DNA from: Verrucomicrobiota bacterium
GTDB taxonomy: Bacteria > Verrucomicrobiota > Verrucomicrobiia > Limisphaerales > UBA11358
Assembly: GCA_028873125.1 (NCBI GenBank)
Contig: JAGWMQ010000019.1
Coordinates: forward strand, 1 to 38,139
Direction of reading: 5' to 3'
Length of the DNA: 38,139 nucleotides
In this document: in pieces, positions 1-6,756 of the stretch
How positions within the stretch are numbered: the stretch's first letter is position 1
Layout of the letters: every line of letters begins with the position of its first letter
Position numbers and translations under genes: made by a program
Notes under the pieces: model-generated
The model's database searches: none
What the model was told of the DNA's origin: nothing
Seen by the model: the letters and a program-made list of their open reading frames with translations, nothing else

Positions 1-370
1 ACTTGACCAGCAACTCACGCATGAGTTCCAGCAGGGCGGGAACATCCACCGGCTTTTCCACCAGGGCACTGACTCCCGCAGCCTGCGCCAGCTCGCTTTG
101 GTGGGACAATCCGGTGAGAATCAAAACCGGCGGGGAGCAATCGAGTTCGAGCAGCCGGTCCACCGTGGCCCATCCGTTTTTCAACGGCATGTTCAGGTCC
201 ACCAGCAGCAGGTCAATCCGGCCCTTCTCGCGGCGGAAGGTCTCCAGCGCCTCCACGCCATCGGCGGCCAGGATCACCTGATAGCCTTCACCGTGCAAAA
301 GCTTGCGCAACGATTCGCGGACCGATTCGTCGTCGTCCGCCACCAACACCTTGTGTCTCCTCTCGGTCAT
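1..370 (-). CDS. Single-domain response regulator (receiver), cut off by the window edge
   Basis: The complement from the ATG at 370 reads open to the window edge for 123 residues. It is missing from the ORF track because its stop lies outside. It is a complete CheY-like receiver: acidic pocket ADDDES (residues 11-16), phospho-acceptor Asp58 in LLLVDLNMP, switch Thr86 in LILTG, and conserved Lys106 in VEKPV. No output domain is visible, although a short tail may lie beyond the edge. It follows the small unknown gene at 441-857 by about 70 bp on the same strand, so the two probably share the sigma54-type promoter at 968-983. Its sequence is close to the receiver at 4369-4866 (NGWATVDRL vs DGWAMLDRL; EKPVDVPAL vs EKPLNVPAL), so the two are paralogues. 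Role inferred: a phosphorelay or protein-protein signalling receiver, not a transcription factor. Confidence 0.88.
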   Translation of the reverse strand, partial: MTERRHKVLVADDDESVRESLRKLLHGEGYQVILAADGVEALETFRREKGRIDLLLVDLNMPLKNGWATVDRLLELDCSPPVLILTGLSHQSELAQAAGVSALVEKPVDVPALLELMRELLVK

Positions 371-440
371 CGGCTGTCTCCGGGCGCCGGTTTGCCGCGA
401 ACGGTCAAAACGCCGATGAGAATGGCCTGGCAGCTCATGC

Positions 441-857
441 TCATTCCGGACGGTCGTCTGCGCCGGGACCCCTGTCGGAAAAAATGAAGCTCAGGCGGTG
501 GCGCTCGGCGAACCGGGACAACTCGGGCGCGGCCGTGGCTGAAAGGGCGCCGCCCCGGGCCCCGCCAAAGGTGGCCAGCGCGGCATCCGGGACCCTCCGG
601 CGCTCGGCCCACACCTCCAGCCAGTCCATCAGCCAGATCGGAAGATGGCCGGGCTGGCGTACCGAAAGCACGATCAGGTGCGCGTCGGCCGCCTCCATCA
701 AAGCCTCGGCCGCCGCCGGCGCCAAATTCAGCATGTCCACCCGCCACGGCATGACATTCCACAGCACCGCATCACCGGCCCGGTCGGACGCCCGCTCCAG
801 CATCGCCTTGGCCTTCGCCGCGAAATCGAACTGGTCGTAGATGATGACCGCCTTCAT
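441..857 (-). CDS. Small alpha/beta protein of unknown function, first gene of a sigma54-type operon
   Basis: The ORF is open from 965, but the internal ATG at 857 (MKAVIIYDQF) is the better start. The upstream 36 residues are low-quality, and the longer start would lie just downstream of the sigma54 core at 968-983. A GAG lies about 7 nt before this ATG. The 138-residue product starts with a hydrophobic beta strand, then a helix (FAAKAKAMLERA), then another strand (AHLIVLSV), as in Rossmann-like or receiver-like folds. It lacks the DD, D and K residues of a true receiver. I do not recognise a named family. Position just ahead of a single-domain receiver suggests a role in the same signalling pathway. 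No signal peptide or membrane segment is visible. Confidence 0.65.
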   Translation of the reverse strand: MKAVIIYDQFDFAAKAKAMLERASDRAGDAVLWNVMPWRVDMLNLAPAAAEALMEAADAHLIVLSVRQPGHLPIWLMDWLEVWAERRRVPDAALATFGGARGGALSATAAPELSRFAERHRLSFIFSDRGPGADDRPE

Positions 858-967
858 AATCTCGTTTGAAATTTCTCCATTTCGAATGATTCGCGCGCTC
901 ATGCTGCTGTTCGTTGGTTTCCGCAATTGCGCCAGCGGAGGTGGCATGGATTCAACGCCACCCAATT

Positions 968-983
968 AGCTAACATCATGCCA
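968..983 (-). promoter_or_regulatory. Sigma54 (RpoN)-type -24/-12 promoter core for the 857-441 and 370 genes
   Basis: On the minus strand the sequence is TGGCATG-ATGT-TAGCT. The family consensus is TGGCACG-N4-TTGCW. The invariant GG and GC dinucleotides have the correct spacing, with two mismatches elsewhere. It lies about 110 bp upstream of the start at 857 and is preceded by an IHF-like block and a palindromic block, in the same arrangement as at 3975-4094. The ~180 bp between the NtrC stop (1165) and this core holds these sites and nothing that looks coding. Confidence 0.62.
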
Positions 984-1010
984 GCGGAGCGGGTGGTTCG
1001 ACCTGTTCAA

Positions 1011-1023
1011 TTTCAAGCGGTTA
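1011..1023 (+). promoter_or_regulatory. IHF-like site between activator block and sigma54 core (copy 1)
   Basis: TTTCAAGCGGTTA fits the IHF consensus WATCAANNNNTTR at all but one fixed position. The block sits about 33 bp upstream of the -24 GG and belongs to an 18-bp stretch that closely matches the equivalent stretch at 4038-4055. DNA bending by IHF between an enhancer and a sigma54 core is the classic arrangement, so position and sequence support each other. Binding is inferred. Confidence 0.45.
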
Positions 1024-1055
1024 GCCCGCCGGCGAGTCGGGCGGACGCGCCGAGG

Positions 1056-1084
1056 TGGCAGGTGAGAATCCACCTGCGGCCAGC
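1056..1084 (+). promoter_or_regulatory. Palindromic upstream activator block, copy 1 (probable enhancer of the NtrC-type protein)
   Basis: The core CAGGTGAGAATCCACCTG (1059-1076) is an inverted repeat with arms GCAGGTG/CACCTGC around a 6-bp spacer. A further half-site, GCAGGTGG, follows at 1083. The 29-bp block matches the block at 3975-4003 (other strand) at 25 of 29 positions, and all four differences are transitions. Its centre is 86 bp upstream of the sigma54 -24 GG. It could instead be a dispersed repeat, but the matching geometry favours an operator. Confidence 0.55.
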
Positions 1085-1164
1085 AGGTGGTCAGTTCGCG
1101 GCACTGGAGATGCCTGCACGGAGACGTTTTGGAGGCGGAAGGGCGGTCAAGCGGACCGACCCGT

Positions 1165-2610
1165 TCATCCGGGTTGTCCGGGTTTCTCTCCGGGGGGTCG
1201 CAATCCAAAGCGGGTCAGCTTTTCCCGCATGGTGGTGCGGGTTACGCCCAGCCAGCGGGCGGCCTTGGCCTGGTTCCCGCGCGCCAGGTGAATGGCGCGG
1301 GTGTACAACTCGCGCTCCATGTCCTCAAACATCCGGGCATGCACGCCCTCGGCCTCGCCGCGCGCCGCCCGCGCCAACAGGTCGCTGAAGTAGCCGGCGA
1401 TGGTCTGGTCGGCTCCGACGACGGGTTTGTGGCTGCGGGCAGACGCCTGTTGCACGTGCTCCAGGCTGATGGAATAGCCCCGGGCCAGCAGGAGGCCCTG
1501 CCGCACCACGTTCTCCAGTTCGCGCACGTTGCCCGGCCACGCCTGGTTTTGCAGGAAGGCGATGGCCTGGGGCTGGATGGACGGCGAATCCTGGTCGAGT
1601 TCCGCGGCCGAGCGCCGCAGGAAATAGCGCACCAGATCCGGGATATCCTCGGGCCGCTGGCTCAAGGGCGGCAAGGTGATGGTGACGCCGCTCAGACGGT
1701 AAAACAAATCTTCCCGAAACTGCTTTTCCCGGATGGCGCTTTCCAAGTCCCGGTGCGTGGCGGTAAGGATCCGGACGTCCACGGGCACCCGTTCGTTGCC
1801 GCCCACGCGCTGGATGTACTTTTCCTGGAGCACGCGCAGGAGTTTGACCTGGGTGCTCAGGCTCAGGTCGCCGATTTCATCAAGGAAAATCGTGCCGTGG
1901 TTGGCCTGCTCGAAGCGGCCCACACGGCGGGCGTGCGCCCCGGTAAAGGCGCCGCGCTCGTGGCCAAACAATTCGCTCTCCAGCAGCGTCTCCGGAATGG
2001 CCGCACAGTTCACGGCGATGAACGGCTGGTCGGCGCGCCTGCTGTGCTGGTAAATCGCCCGCGCCACCAGTTCCTTGCCGGTGCCGGTCTCGCCGCGGAT
2101 GAGCACCGTGACGGAGGTGGCGGCGACGCGCCCGATTTCCTTGTAGATGGCCTGCATGGCCCGGCTGTCGCCGATGATGGCCGATTGCGCCGACTGCGTG
2201 GCGCCCATTTCCAACGGTTCGGACATCAACCGGCTGGAGGCGACGGCCTTGGCCACCAGGTCGAGCAACTCACCCATGTCGAAGGGCTTGAGGAGATAGT
2301 CGTAGGCGCCGAGTTTGGTGGCTTCAATGGCCGTCTCGGTGGTGCCGAAGGCGGTCATCATGATGATGGGCAGTTTGGGTTTGGCGGCGTGGAGTTGTTC
2401 GATCAACTCCAGTCCGGTCAAGCCCGGCAACCTCAGATCGGTGAGCACCACGTCGCACGGATGCTCCCGCGCCAGAATCAGACCCTCATCGCCGCGTGTG
2501 GCCAGCGCGACCTGATAACCCTCGGTCTGCAATTGCTTTTTCAACGCCGCCACAATGCCGGCATCGTCCTCGATCAGGAGAATGCTAGGGGGACGGTTCA
2601 TGATCTTCAT
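1165..2610 (-). CDS. NtrC-family sigma54-dependent response regulator
   Basis: 481 residues with the full NtrC/ZraR layout. The receiver (about 10-125) has the ED pair, phospho-acceptor Asp58 in VVLTDLRLP and Lys108 in LLKPFD. The AAA+ domain (about 145-380) has Walker A GETGTGKE (173-180), the sigma54-contacting GAFTGA loop (220-225) and Walker B TIFLDEIGD. A FIS-type helix-turn-helix closes the protein (NQAKAARWLGVTRTTMREKL). It activates RNA polymerase-sigma54 from upstream enhancer sites. Its start (ATG 2610, alternative ATG 2601) lies inside the 3' end of the kinase gene, so the two are co-translated partners. The duplicated palindromic blocks on either side of this gene pair are the obvious candidate binding sites. 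All catalytic motifs are intact. Confidence 0.96.
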   Translation of the reverse strand: MKIMNRPPSILLIEDDAGIVAALKKQLQTEGYQVALATRGDEGLILAREHPCDVVLTDLRLPGLTGLELIEQLHAAKPKLPIIMMTAFGTTETAIEATKLGAYDYLLKPFDMGELLDLVAKAVASSRLMSEPLEMGATQSAQSAIIGDSRAMQAIYKEIGRVAATSVTVLIRGETGTGKELVARAIYQHSRRADQPFIAVNCAAIPETLLESELFGHERGAFTGAHARRVGRFEQANHGTIFLDEIGDLSLSTQVKLLRVLQEKYIQRVGGNERVPVDVRILTATHRDLESAIREKQFREDLFYRLSGVTITLPPLSQRPEDIPDLVRYFLRRSAAELDQDSPSIQPQAIAFLQNQAWPGNVRELENVVRQGLLLARGYSISLEHVQQASARSHKPVVGADQTIAGYFSDLLARAARGEAEGVHARMFEDMERELYTRAIHLARGNQAKAARWLGVTRTTMREKLTRFGLRPPGEKPGQPG

Positions 2611-3961
2611 CGGGTCTGGCCTGCGGCAGCACGATGGTGAAGGTCGCGCCGCGGTTCAATTCCGACCGGCACTCCAGTAGGCCGCCATGCTTTTCAACAA
2701 TGCGCGCGGCGATCGGCAGGCCCAGGCCGGTGCCTTCCTCCTTGGTGGTGAAAAATGGATCGAACATCCGTTGCTGGACCTCGGGCGGGATGCCCCGGCC
2801 GGTGTCGTTGACTTCCAGGACGGCCCACGGCCCGCTGCGACCCGCCACGCGCCCCAGGCGCGTGCGGGCCCGCAGGGTGATCGTGCCGTCGTGTCCCAGG
2901 CTTTCCGCCGCGTTTTGAACCAGGTTGATCAACACCTGTTCAATCTGGTACGGATCGGCCCGCATCCAGACGTCCGGCACGGATTCCACATTGAGCCGGA
3001 TGGCGGTCTTTTCCAGCTTGGGGCCAAACAGGGATTGCACCCTGGCAAACAGGCTGTCCACCGAAATCGCCAGCAGCTTCGGCTCGGCGGGCCGGGCAAA
3101 CTGGAGAAACTCCTGCAGGATGCGCTCCAGACGCTGGATTTCGTGGCCAATGACCGAGGCGTCCTCGAATTCTGACGATCGAGGCGTGAGGTTCTTCTTC
3201 AGGCCATGCAGGCGCACGTTGATGGCGGTGAGCGGATTGCGGATTTCATGGGCGACGCCGGCGGCCAGGGTGCCGAGCGAGGCCAGCTTTTCGTTTCGCG
3301 CGGCCCGGGCGCGACTTTCGCCCAACTCGACGCGCAACGGGCCGATCACCCCGCGATAAATCGCCACCGCCGCCGTACCCGCCAGGACGGCCAGCAGGGC
3401 CAGCAATACGATCAACAGCTCCTGCAGCCAGGCCAGCGCCCGGCGCGAGTTCTTCATGAATTGCGCCTGCGCGGTGCGCTCGGCCGACTTCAATTGCCGG
3501 CACAGCTCGAGGAGCGGCGCGGACTGGCTTTCCACCTGTTCCAGCGAAGGTTGGGACCCAGCGGCCGTTCCGGCCTGCGCCGGCTCCTGCATCAGCCGGG
3601 TGATTCCCGCCTGATACCCCTCGAATACCAGGTTGATCCGGTCCATCAACTTCCGCGTCTCAGGCATGAGGGGCGTATTTTGTCTCCTGCTGATCCACTG
3701 CCTCACTTCCTGGCTCTTCCGCTCAAATTCCCGCCGATCCGCGGGATTGCGGCGCAACCCAAAACGAAGCGCGCTTCGGTTCAAGTCGCCGATGGACGCC
3801 TCGAGGTATTCCGAAAGATGGAAATCGCCGGTTTGCGCCGACGCGAAACTCCGGTGCAGCTGCCCCAGCTCCAGCCAGGTGACGCGCCCCGACCAGCCCA
3901 CGACCAACGCCAGCGCCAGCGTGGCCAGGGCATAACCGTAGGACCGCGTCCGGATGTTCAT
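2585..3961 (-). CDS. Membrane-bound sensor histidine kinase (NtrB/ZraS type)
   Basis: The ORF opens at 3997, but ATG 3961 (MNIRTRSYGYALATLALALV) places a membrane segment directly at the N-terminus and is preferred; the product is 458 residues. Membrane helix 1 (about 8-25) and helix 2 (about 182-202, LLIVLLALLAVLAG) enclose a roughly 150-residue sensor region of helical, charged sequence. The H-box LAAGVAHEIRNPL (His238), N-box LVQNAAESL, G1 box DTGRGIPPE and G2 box GTGLGLPIA are all present. It should phosphorylate the overlapping NtrC-type regulator. The palindromic block at 3975-4003 lies only about 14 bp upstream of this start codon, so the pair may be autoregulated as well as driving the divergent genes. 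The signal sensed is not evident. Confidence 0.95.
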   Translation of the reverse strand: MNIRTRSYGYALATLALALVVGWSGRVTWLELGQLHRSFASAQTGDFHLSEYLEASIGDLNRSALRFGLRRNPADRREFERKSQEVRQWISRRQNTPLMPETRKLMDRINLVFEGYQAGITRLMQEPAQAGTAAGSQPSLEQVESQSAPLLELCRQLKSAERTAQAQFMKNSRRALAWLQELLIVLLALLAVLAGTAAVAIYRGVIGPLRVELGESRARAARNEKLASLGTLAAGVAHEIRNPLTAINVRLHGLKKNLTPRSSEFEDASVIGHEIQRLERILQEFLQFARPAEPKLLAISVDSLFARVQSLFGPKLEKTAIRLNVESVPDVWMRADPYQIEQVLINLVQNAAESLGHDGTITLRARTRLGRVAGRSGPWAVLEVNDTGRGIPPEVQQRMFDPFFTTKEEGTGLGLPIAARIVEKHGGLLECRSELNRGATFTIVLPQARPDEDHEPSP

Positions 3962-3974
3962 AAAGTGATTCACC

Positions 3975-4003
3975 GCTGACCACAGGTGGATTCCCACCCG
4001 CCA
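3975..4003 (-). promoter_or_regulatory. Palindromic upstream activator block, copy 2
   Basis: On the minus strand the core reads CGGGTGGGAATCCACCTG, an imperfect inverted repeat. It differs from copy 1 (1056-1084) at only four transition positions over 29 bp. Its centre is 89 bp upstream of the -24 GG of the plus-strand sigma54 core at 4079. It also abuts the kinase start at 3961, so one site could serve both directions. Part of the sequence (GATGGCGGGTGGG) recurs at about 4267 within the leader of the next gene. Confidence 0.55.
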
Positions 4004-4037
4004 TCACCAGCGCGGTCAACCCCACACGCGCGTTTCA

Positions 4038-4050
4038 TAACCCGTTGACA
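4038..4050 (-). promoter_or_regulatory. IHF-like site between activator block and sigma54 core (copy 2)
   Basis: On the minus strand, TGTCAACGGGTTA fits WATCAANNNNTTR with one mismatch, at the same position as the mismatch in copy 1. It lies about 34 bp upstream of the -24 GG, compared with 33 bp in copy 1. A TTGACA on the plus strand (4045-4050) overlaps it, but no good -10 follows. Confidence 0.45.
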
Positions 4051-4078
4051 TTGAAGCCGCGTGCCTTCAAGTGTTCCC

Positions 4079-4094
4079 TGGCACGAAGCTCGCT
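4079..4094 (+). promoter_or_regulatory. Sigma54 (RpoN)-type -24/-12 promoter core for the receiver genes at 4369-5274
   Basis: TGGCACG-AAGC-TCGCT matches the consensus TGGCACG-N4-TTGCW with one mismatch and exact GG/GC spacing. It points toward the receiver gene at 4369. This leaves a leader of about 265 nt (4105-4368) in which I see no convincing gene. The leader has a G9 run near 4272-4285 and a weak ORF starting at 4155. Together with the IHF-like and palindromic blocks it repeats the layout at 968-1084. Confidence 0.68.
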
Positions 4095-4368
4095 AAAGAA
4101 AAAAGGGTCAGCCTTGCTATGGGTTGATGATACGGCACGCGCGATGCCAAAGCGATGAAAAGAATTTTAAATTTCGCCAGTGCCCTGTCCTGCGGCACGT
4201 TCAGCCTGAGGGGCAACTACACGTGGGGAAAGCGGCCCACACACGACCGAACGCAGCGCGAATGCCGATGGCGGGTGGGGGGGGGAAGCCCCGCCAGCGC
4301 GGACCGGTACCAGAACGGTAATCCGGCCTGCCTGCAACAGGGCACTGGCAGCCGAACGTCCCGGTCCT

Positions 4369-4866
4369 ATGAATGGCACCATTCTTGTTGTGGATGACGA
4401 CCGGTCTGTTCGTGAGTCCTTGAGCCGGGCGTTGCAGGCGGAGGGCTACAGAATCATTCTGGCGGAGAACGGGCAGACGGCCATCGGGAAGTTGGAAGTG
4501 GAACGGATTGACCTTTTGTTGCTGGACTTGGGTCTGCCGGTCAAAGACGGGTGGGCCATGCTGGACCGGCTGGCCGAAACGGAGCCGCTGTTGCCGGTCG
4601 TGGTCATCACCGGTCACTGGGAGCAGGCGATGCGCGCGGCCTCGTGCCGCGTGGATGTGCTCATGGAAAAGCCCCTCAATGTGCCGGCGTTGTTCCAAAT
4701 CATCCGCGAACTGCTGCAAGAACCTCACGAAGCCCGGGCCCGGCGCATCCACGACCACGGCCCCGGTTTCCGGCACGTGCCATGCGACATCAAGGAGTTT
4801 TGTGAGCAGTTGCGGAAGGCCTACGCCACCCCCTACCCGGGCTGTGAAACCGACGGGCTGGAATAA
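4369..4866 (+). CDS. Single-domain response regulator with short C-terminal tail
   Basis: 165 residues. The CheY-like receiver fills residues 3-118: acidic pocket VVDDD (Asp9-11), phospho-acceptor Asp53 in LLLLDLGLP, Thr81 in VVITG, Lys101 in MEKPL. A roughly 45-residue tail (HEARARRIHDHG...) has no recognisable output domain. It is paralogous to the receiver at 1-370. It is the first gene after the plus-strand sigma54-type promoter and is followed immediately by the degenerate receiver at 4873. It probably accepts or drains phosphate, or binds a partner, under control of the adjacent NtrC-type regulator. The function is inferred. Confidence 0.9.
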   Translation: MNGTILVVDDDRSVRESLSRALQAEGYRIILAENGQTAIGKLEVERIDLLLLDLGLPVKDGWAMLDRLAETEPLLPVVVITGHWEQAMRAASCRVDVLMEKPLNVPALFQIIRELLQEPHEARARRIHDHGPGFRHVPCDIKEFCEQLRKAYATPYPGCETDGLE

Positions 4867-4872
4867 TTGCGC

Positions 4873-5274
4873 ATGGACCCGAACATCCTTTCCAGCAATG
4901 GCGATACCAGGTCCCGGGAATCGCTGCGCCAGCAGCTTGGAGCGGAAGGCTGCCACGTGGGTCTCGCCGGCGGGAGCGGCGAGGACAGCCGGCCGTTCGA
5001 CACGGGTCCGGTGGACGTTCTGGTGCTGGACCTCAACCCGCCGGGCAGCGAAGGGTGGGACGTTTTTGGCGTGATTGATTCTCTTAATCCTTCCTTTCCC
5101 ATCGTCATCGTCGTGAGCAGCAGAGGCAATCCAAACTGGCGTCGCTGGCCGGCATCAGGCGCCCTGACCGAGAAATCGTTCAATGTTCCCCTGTTGCTGC
5201 GAACGATAAAAAGAAGTATCTGCCTCCATCCGATTCGCGTCTGCTTCCTCCGGGAGCAAGTCTCCGTGGAATAA
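4873..5274 (+). CDS. Degenerate receiver-domain protein (pseudo-receiver)
   Basis: 133 residues from ATG 4873. The ORF track uses TTG 4867, directly after the previous stop. It aligns with the receiver at 4369: Asp53 (VLVLDLNPP) and Lys101 (TEKSFNVP) fall at the same residue numbers, and a Ser82 replaces the switch Thr. The acidic pocket is NGD (9-11) rather than DDD, so two of the three metal-binding acids are gone, and the beta4-beta5 segment is divergent. It is probably not phosphorylated normally and may be a phosphorylation-independent partner, or an early stage of decay. It is co-transcribed with the gene upstream (6 bp gap). Confidence 0.75.
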   Translation: MDPNILSSNGDTRSRESLRQQLGAEGCHVGLAGGSGEDSRPFDTGPVDVLVLDLNPPGSEGWDVFGVIDSLNPSFPIVIVVSSRGNPNWRRWPASGALTEKSFNVPLLLRTIKRSICLHPIRVCFLREQVSVE

Positions 5275-5342
5275 CTGGATCGCTCCCAATCCGCAGAGGG
5301 TGCGCGCTTGGCGACAGGCGCTTTGACTGGCATACTCGGCGC

Positions 5343-6437
5343 GTGGCCATCACGCATCACGCATCCGCCATTGCGTCCCGGCACGACGGGCCCCGCCCCG
5401 CACCCAAAATCCGCGTGGCCGTCCTGGGCGCCGGTTCCCTGGGACAACACCACGCGCGCATTTATTCCGAACTCCAAAGAGTGGGGCAGGTCGAGTTTAC
5501 CGGGATTCTTGACTCGAACCCGGACACGGCCAAACGGGTCGCCGCGGCGCACCGCGTAAGAAATTTCAATTCCATCGCCGAAACCGCCGCCCACGCCGAC
5601 GCCTTGAGCCTGGTGACGCCGACCGTCACCCATTTCCAAATCGCCAAACCGCTGCTCGCGCAGGGCAAACACGTCCTGGTCGAAAAGCCGATGACCGACA
5701 ACGCGGCGCAGGCCGCCGAACTCGTCCGGCTCGCGCAGCAGAACAACTGCGTCCTGCAAGTCGGCCACGTCGAGCGGTTCAATCCGGTTTTCACCTTCCT
5801 CCAGACCGCCGCGCCCGAGCCGCGCTTCATCGAGTGCCACCGCCTCTCGCCCTACCCGGCCCGCTCCACCGACATCGGCGTGGTGCTCGATTTGATGATT
5901 CACGACCTCGACGTCGTGCTCGCCTTCGTGAAATCGCCGGTGACGGGCGTGGATGCGGTGGGCATTCCGGTGTTGAGCCGGAGCGAGGACATCGCCAACG
6001 CGCGCCTGCGGTTCGCCAACGGCTGCGTCGCCAACCTCACCGTCAGCCGCGTCAGCCCGGAGCGGATGCGGAAGATCCGCGTGTTCAGCGGCGGCGCCAC
6101 CACGCCCAGTTACATCTCGCTCGATTACCGCGCGCAGGAAGGTTTCATTTACCGCATCGCCCGCGAAGGCGAACCCGAGACACCGCTGCTCAAAAAAGTC
6201 CTGGCCGCGAAACTCGGCGTGGGCAAGGACTCCGCCATTGTGAGCGAATTCGGCGGCAAACGCATCGTGCGCGAACCGGTGCCGATTGCGAAGGACGAGC
6301 CGCTCAAGCTGGAACTGCAACACTTCATCGCCTGCGTCCGCGAGAAGCAGACGCCGTTGGTCAGCGGCGAATCCGCCAAGCGCGCGCTGGACTTGGCGTT
6401 TGAAATCACGCGGCAGATTCAGGGGCAAAAGATTTAA
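5343..6437 (+). CDS. Gfo/Idh/MocA-family NAD(P)-dependent oxidoreductase
   Basis: 364 residues from a GTG start. The N-terminal Rossmann fold has VAVLGAGSLGQHHARIY (about 25-41) and the family signature VLVEKPMTDN (about 118). The C-terminal GFO/IDH/MocA alpha/beta domain contains DIGVVLDLMIHDLDVV, with the conserved active-site His of the family. These enzymes oxidise or reduce sugar or nucleotide-sugar hydroxyls with NAD(P). The GSLGQHHARIY type resembles the UDP-GlcNAc 3-dehydrogenases found beside lipid A genes, but no lpx gene is present here, so the substrate is open. The first ~24 residues before KIRVAV look non-conserved; the GTG is the only plausible start I see. Confidence 0.92.
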   Translation: MAITHHASAIASRHDGPRPAPKIRVAVLGAGSLGQHHARIYSELQRVGQVEFTGILDSNPDTAKRVAAAHRVRNFNSIAETAAHADALSLVTPTVTHFQIAKPLLAQGKHVLVEKPMTDNAAQAAELVRLAQQNNCVLQVGHVERFNPVFTFLQTAAPEPRFIECHRLSPYPARSTDIGVVLDLMIHDLDVVLAFVKSPVTGVDAVGIPVLSRSEDIANARLRFANGCVANLTVSRVSPERMRKIRVFSGGATTPSYISLDYRAQEGFIYRIAREGEPETPLLKKVLAAKLGVGKDSAIVSEFGGKRIVREPVPIAKDEPLKLELQHFIACVREKQTPLVSGESAKRALDLAFEITRQIQGQKI

Positions 6438-6460
6438 CGCGAAGACGCAAAGGCGCGGAA
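6437..6460 (+). repeat. Three degenerate 8-bp tandem repeats after the oxidoreductase stop
   Basis: ACGCGAAG, ACGCAAAG and GCGCGGAA follow each other directly after the stop codon. This is one of several 7- or 8-bp tandem arrays in the window (see 12554-12677 and the prepilin leaders). Confidence 0.5.
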
Positions 6461-6556
6461 AAATGAAATTTAAGACGCGACCAATCGAAATGTTGTTTCC
6501 GTGTCGGCGGGAGAAAGCTGCGGAGCAGCGCGCGGCAGCAGCCCATAGCGACAGCC

Positions 6557-6712
6557 ATGGGAAAACGCCGGAAATATCTGGAGGAGAATCTTGGCGCGGC
6601 TTGGGTCCAATTGACCGCCGCAGAAATCCGCGAACTCGATGCCAGGCTTTCGCCCGGCACCGTGGCCGGACCCCGTTATACCGGGGAAATGATGGCGCTG
6701 GTCAATCGCTGA
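6557..6712 (+). pseudogene. C-terminal remnant of an aldo-keto reductase
   Basis: An in-frame stretch reads GKRRKYLEENLGAAWVQLT, then EIRELDARLSPGTVAGPRY, then MMALVNR and a stop. This is the typical C-terminal end of aldo-keto reductases, where LEENLGA follows the NADP-binding PGT/KR segment. Upstream in the same frame only a vague match (ARQQPI) can be followed and no start or barrel core remains, so about 270 residues are missing. It is too short for an intact gene and is best read as the relic of a deletion. The rest of the gap 6438-6756 holds only the 8-bp repeats. Confidence 0.7.
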
Positions 6713-6756
6713 CGCGTGAAACGACCCGTTGAGAAATCCGTTTGAAGCGATGATGC

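Noticed and set aside
4371-4388. TGGCACC-ATTC-TTGTT at the start of the receiver gene as a sigma54 core
   Set aside because: The invariant -12 GC is GT, and the site lies inside codons.
4155-4397. 80-residue ORF with a signal-like start (MKRILNFASAL) in the leader of the receiver gene
   Set aside because: Low-complexity, Arg/Gly-rich after the first 20 residues, no ribosome-binding site, and it runs into the real gene in another frame.
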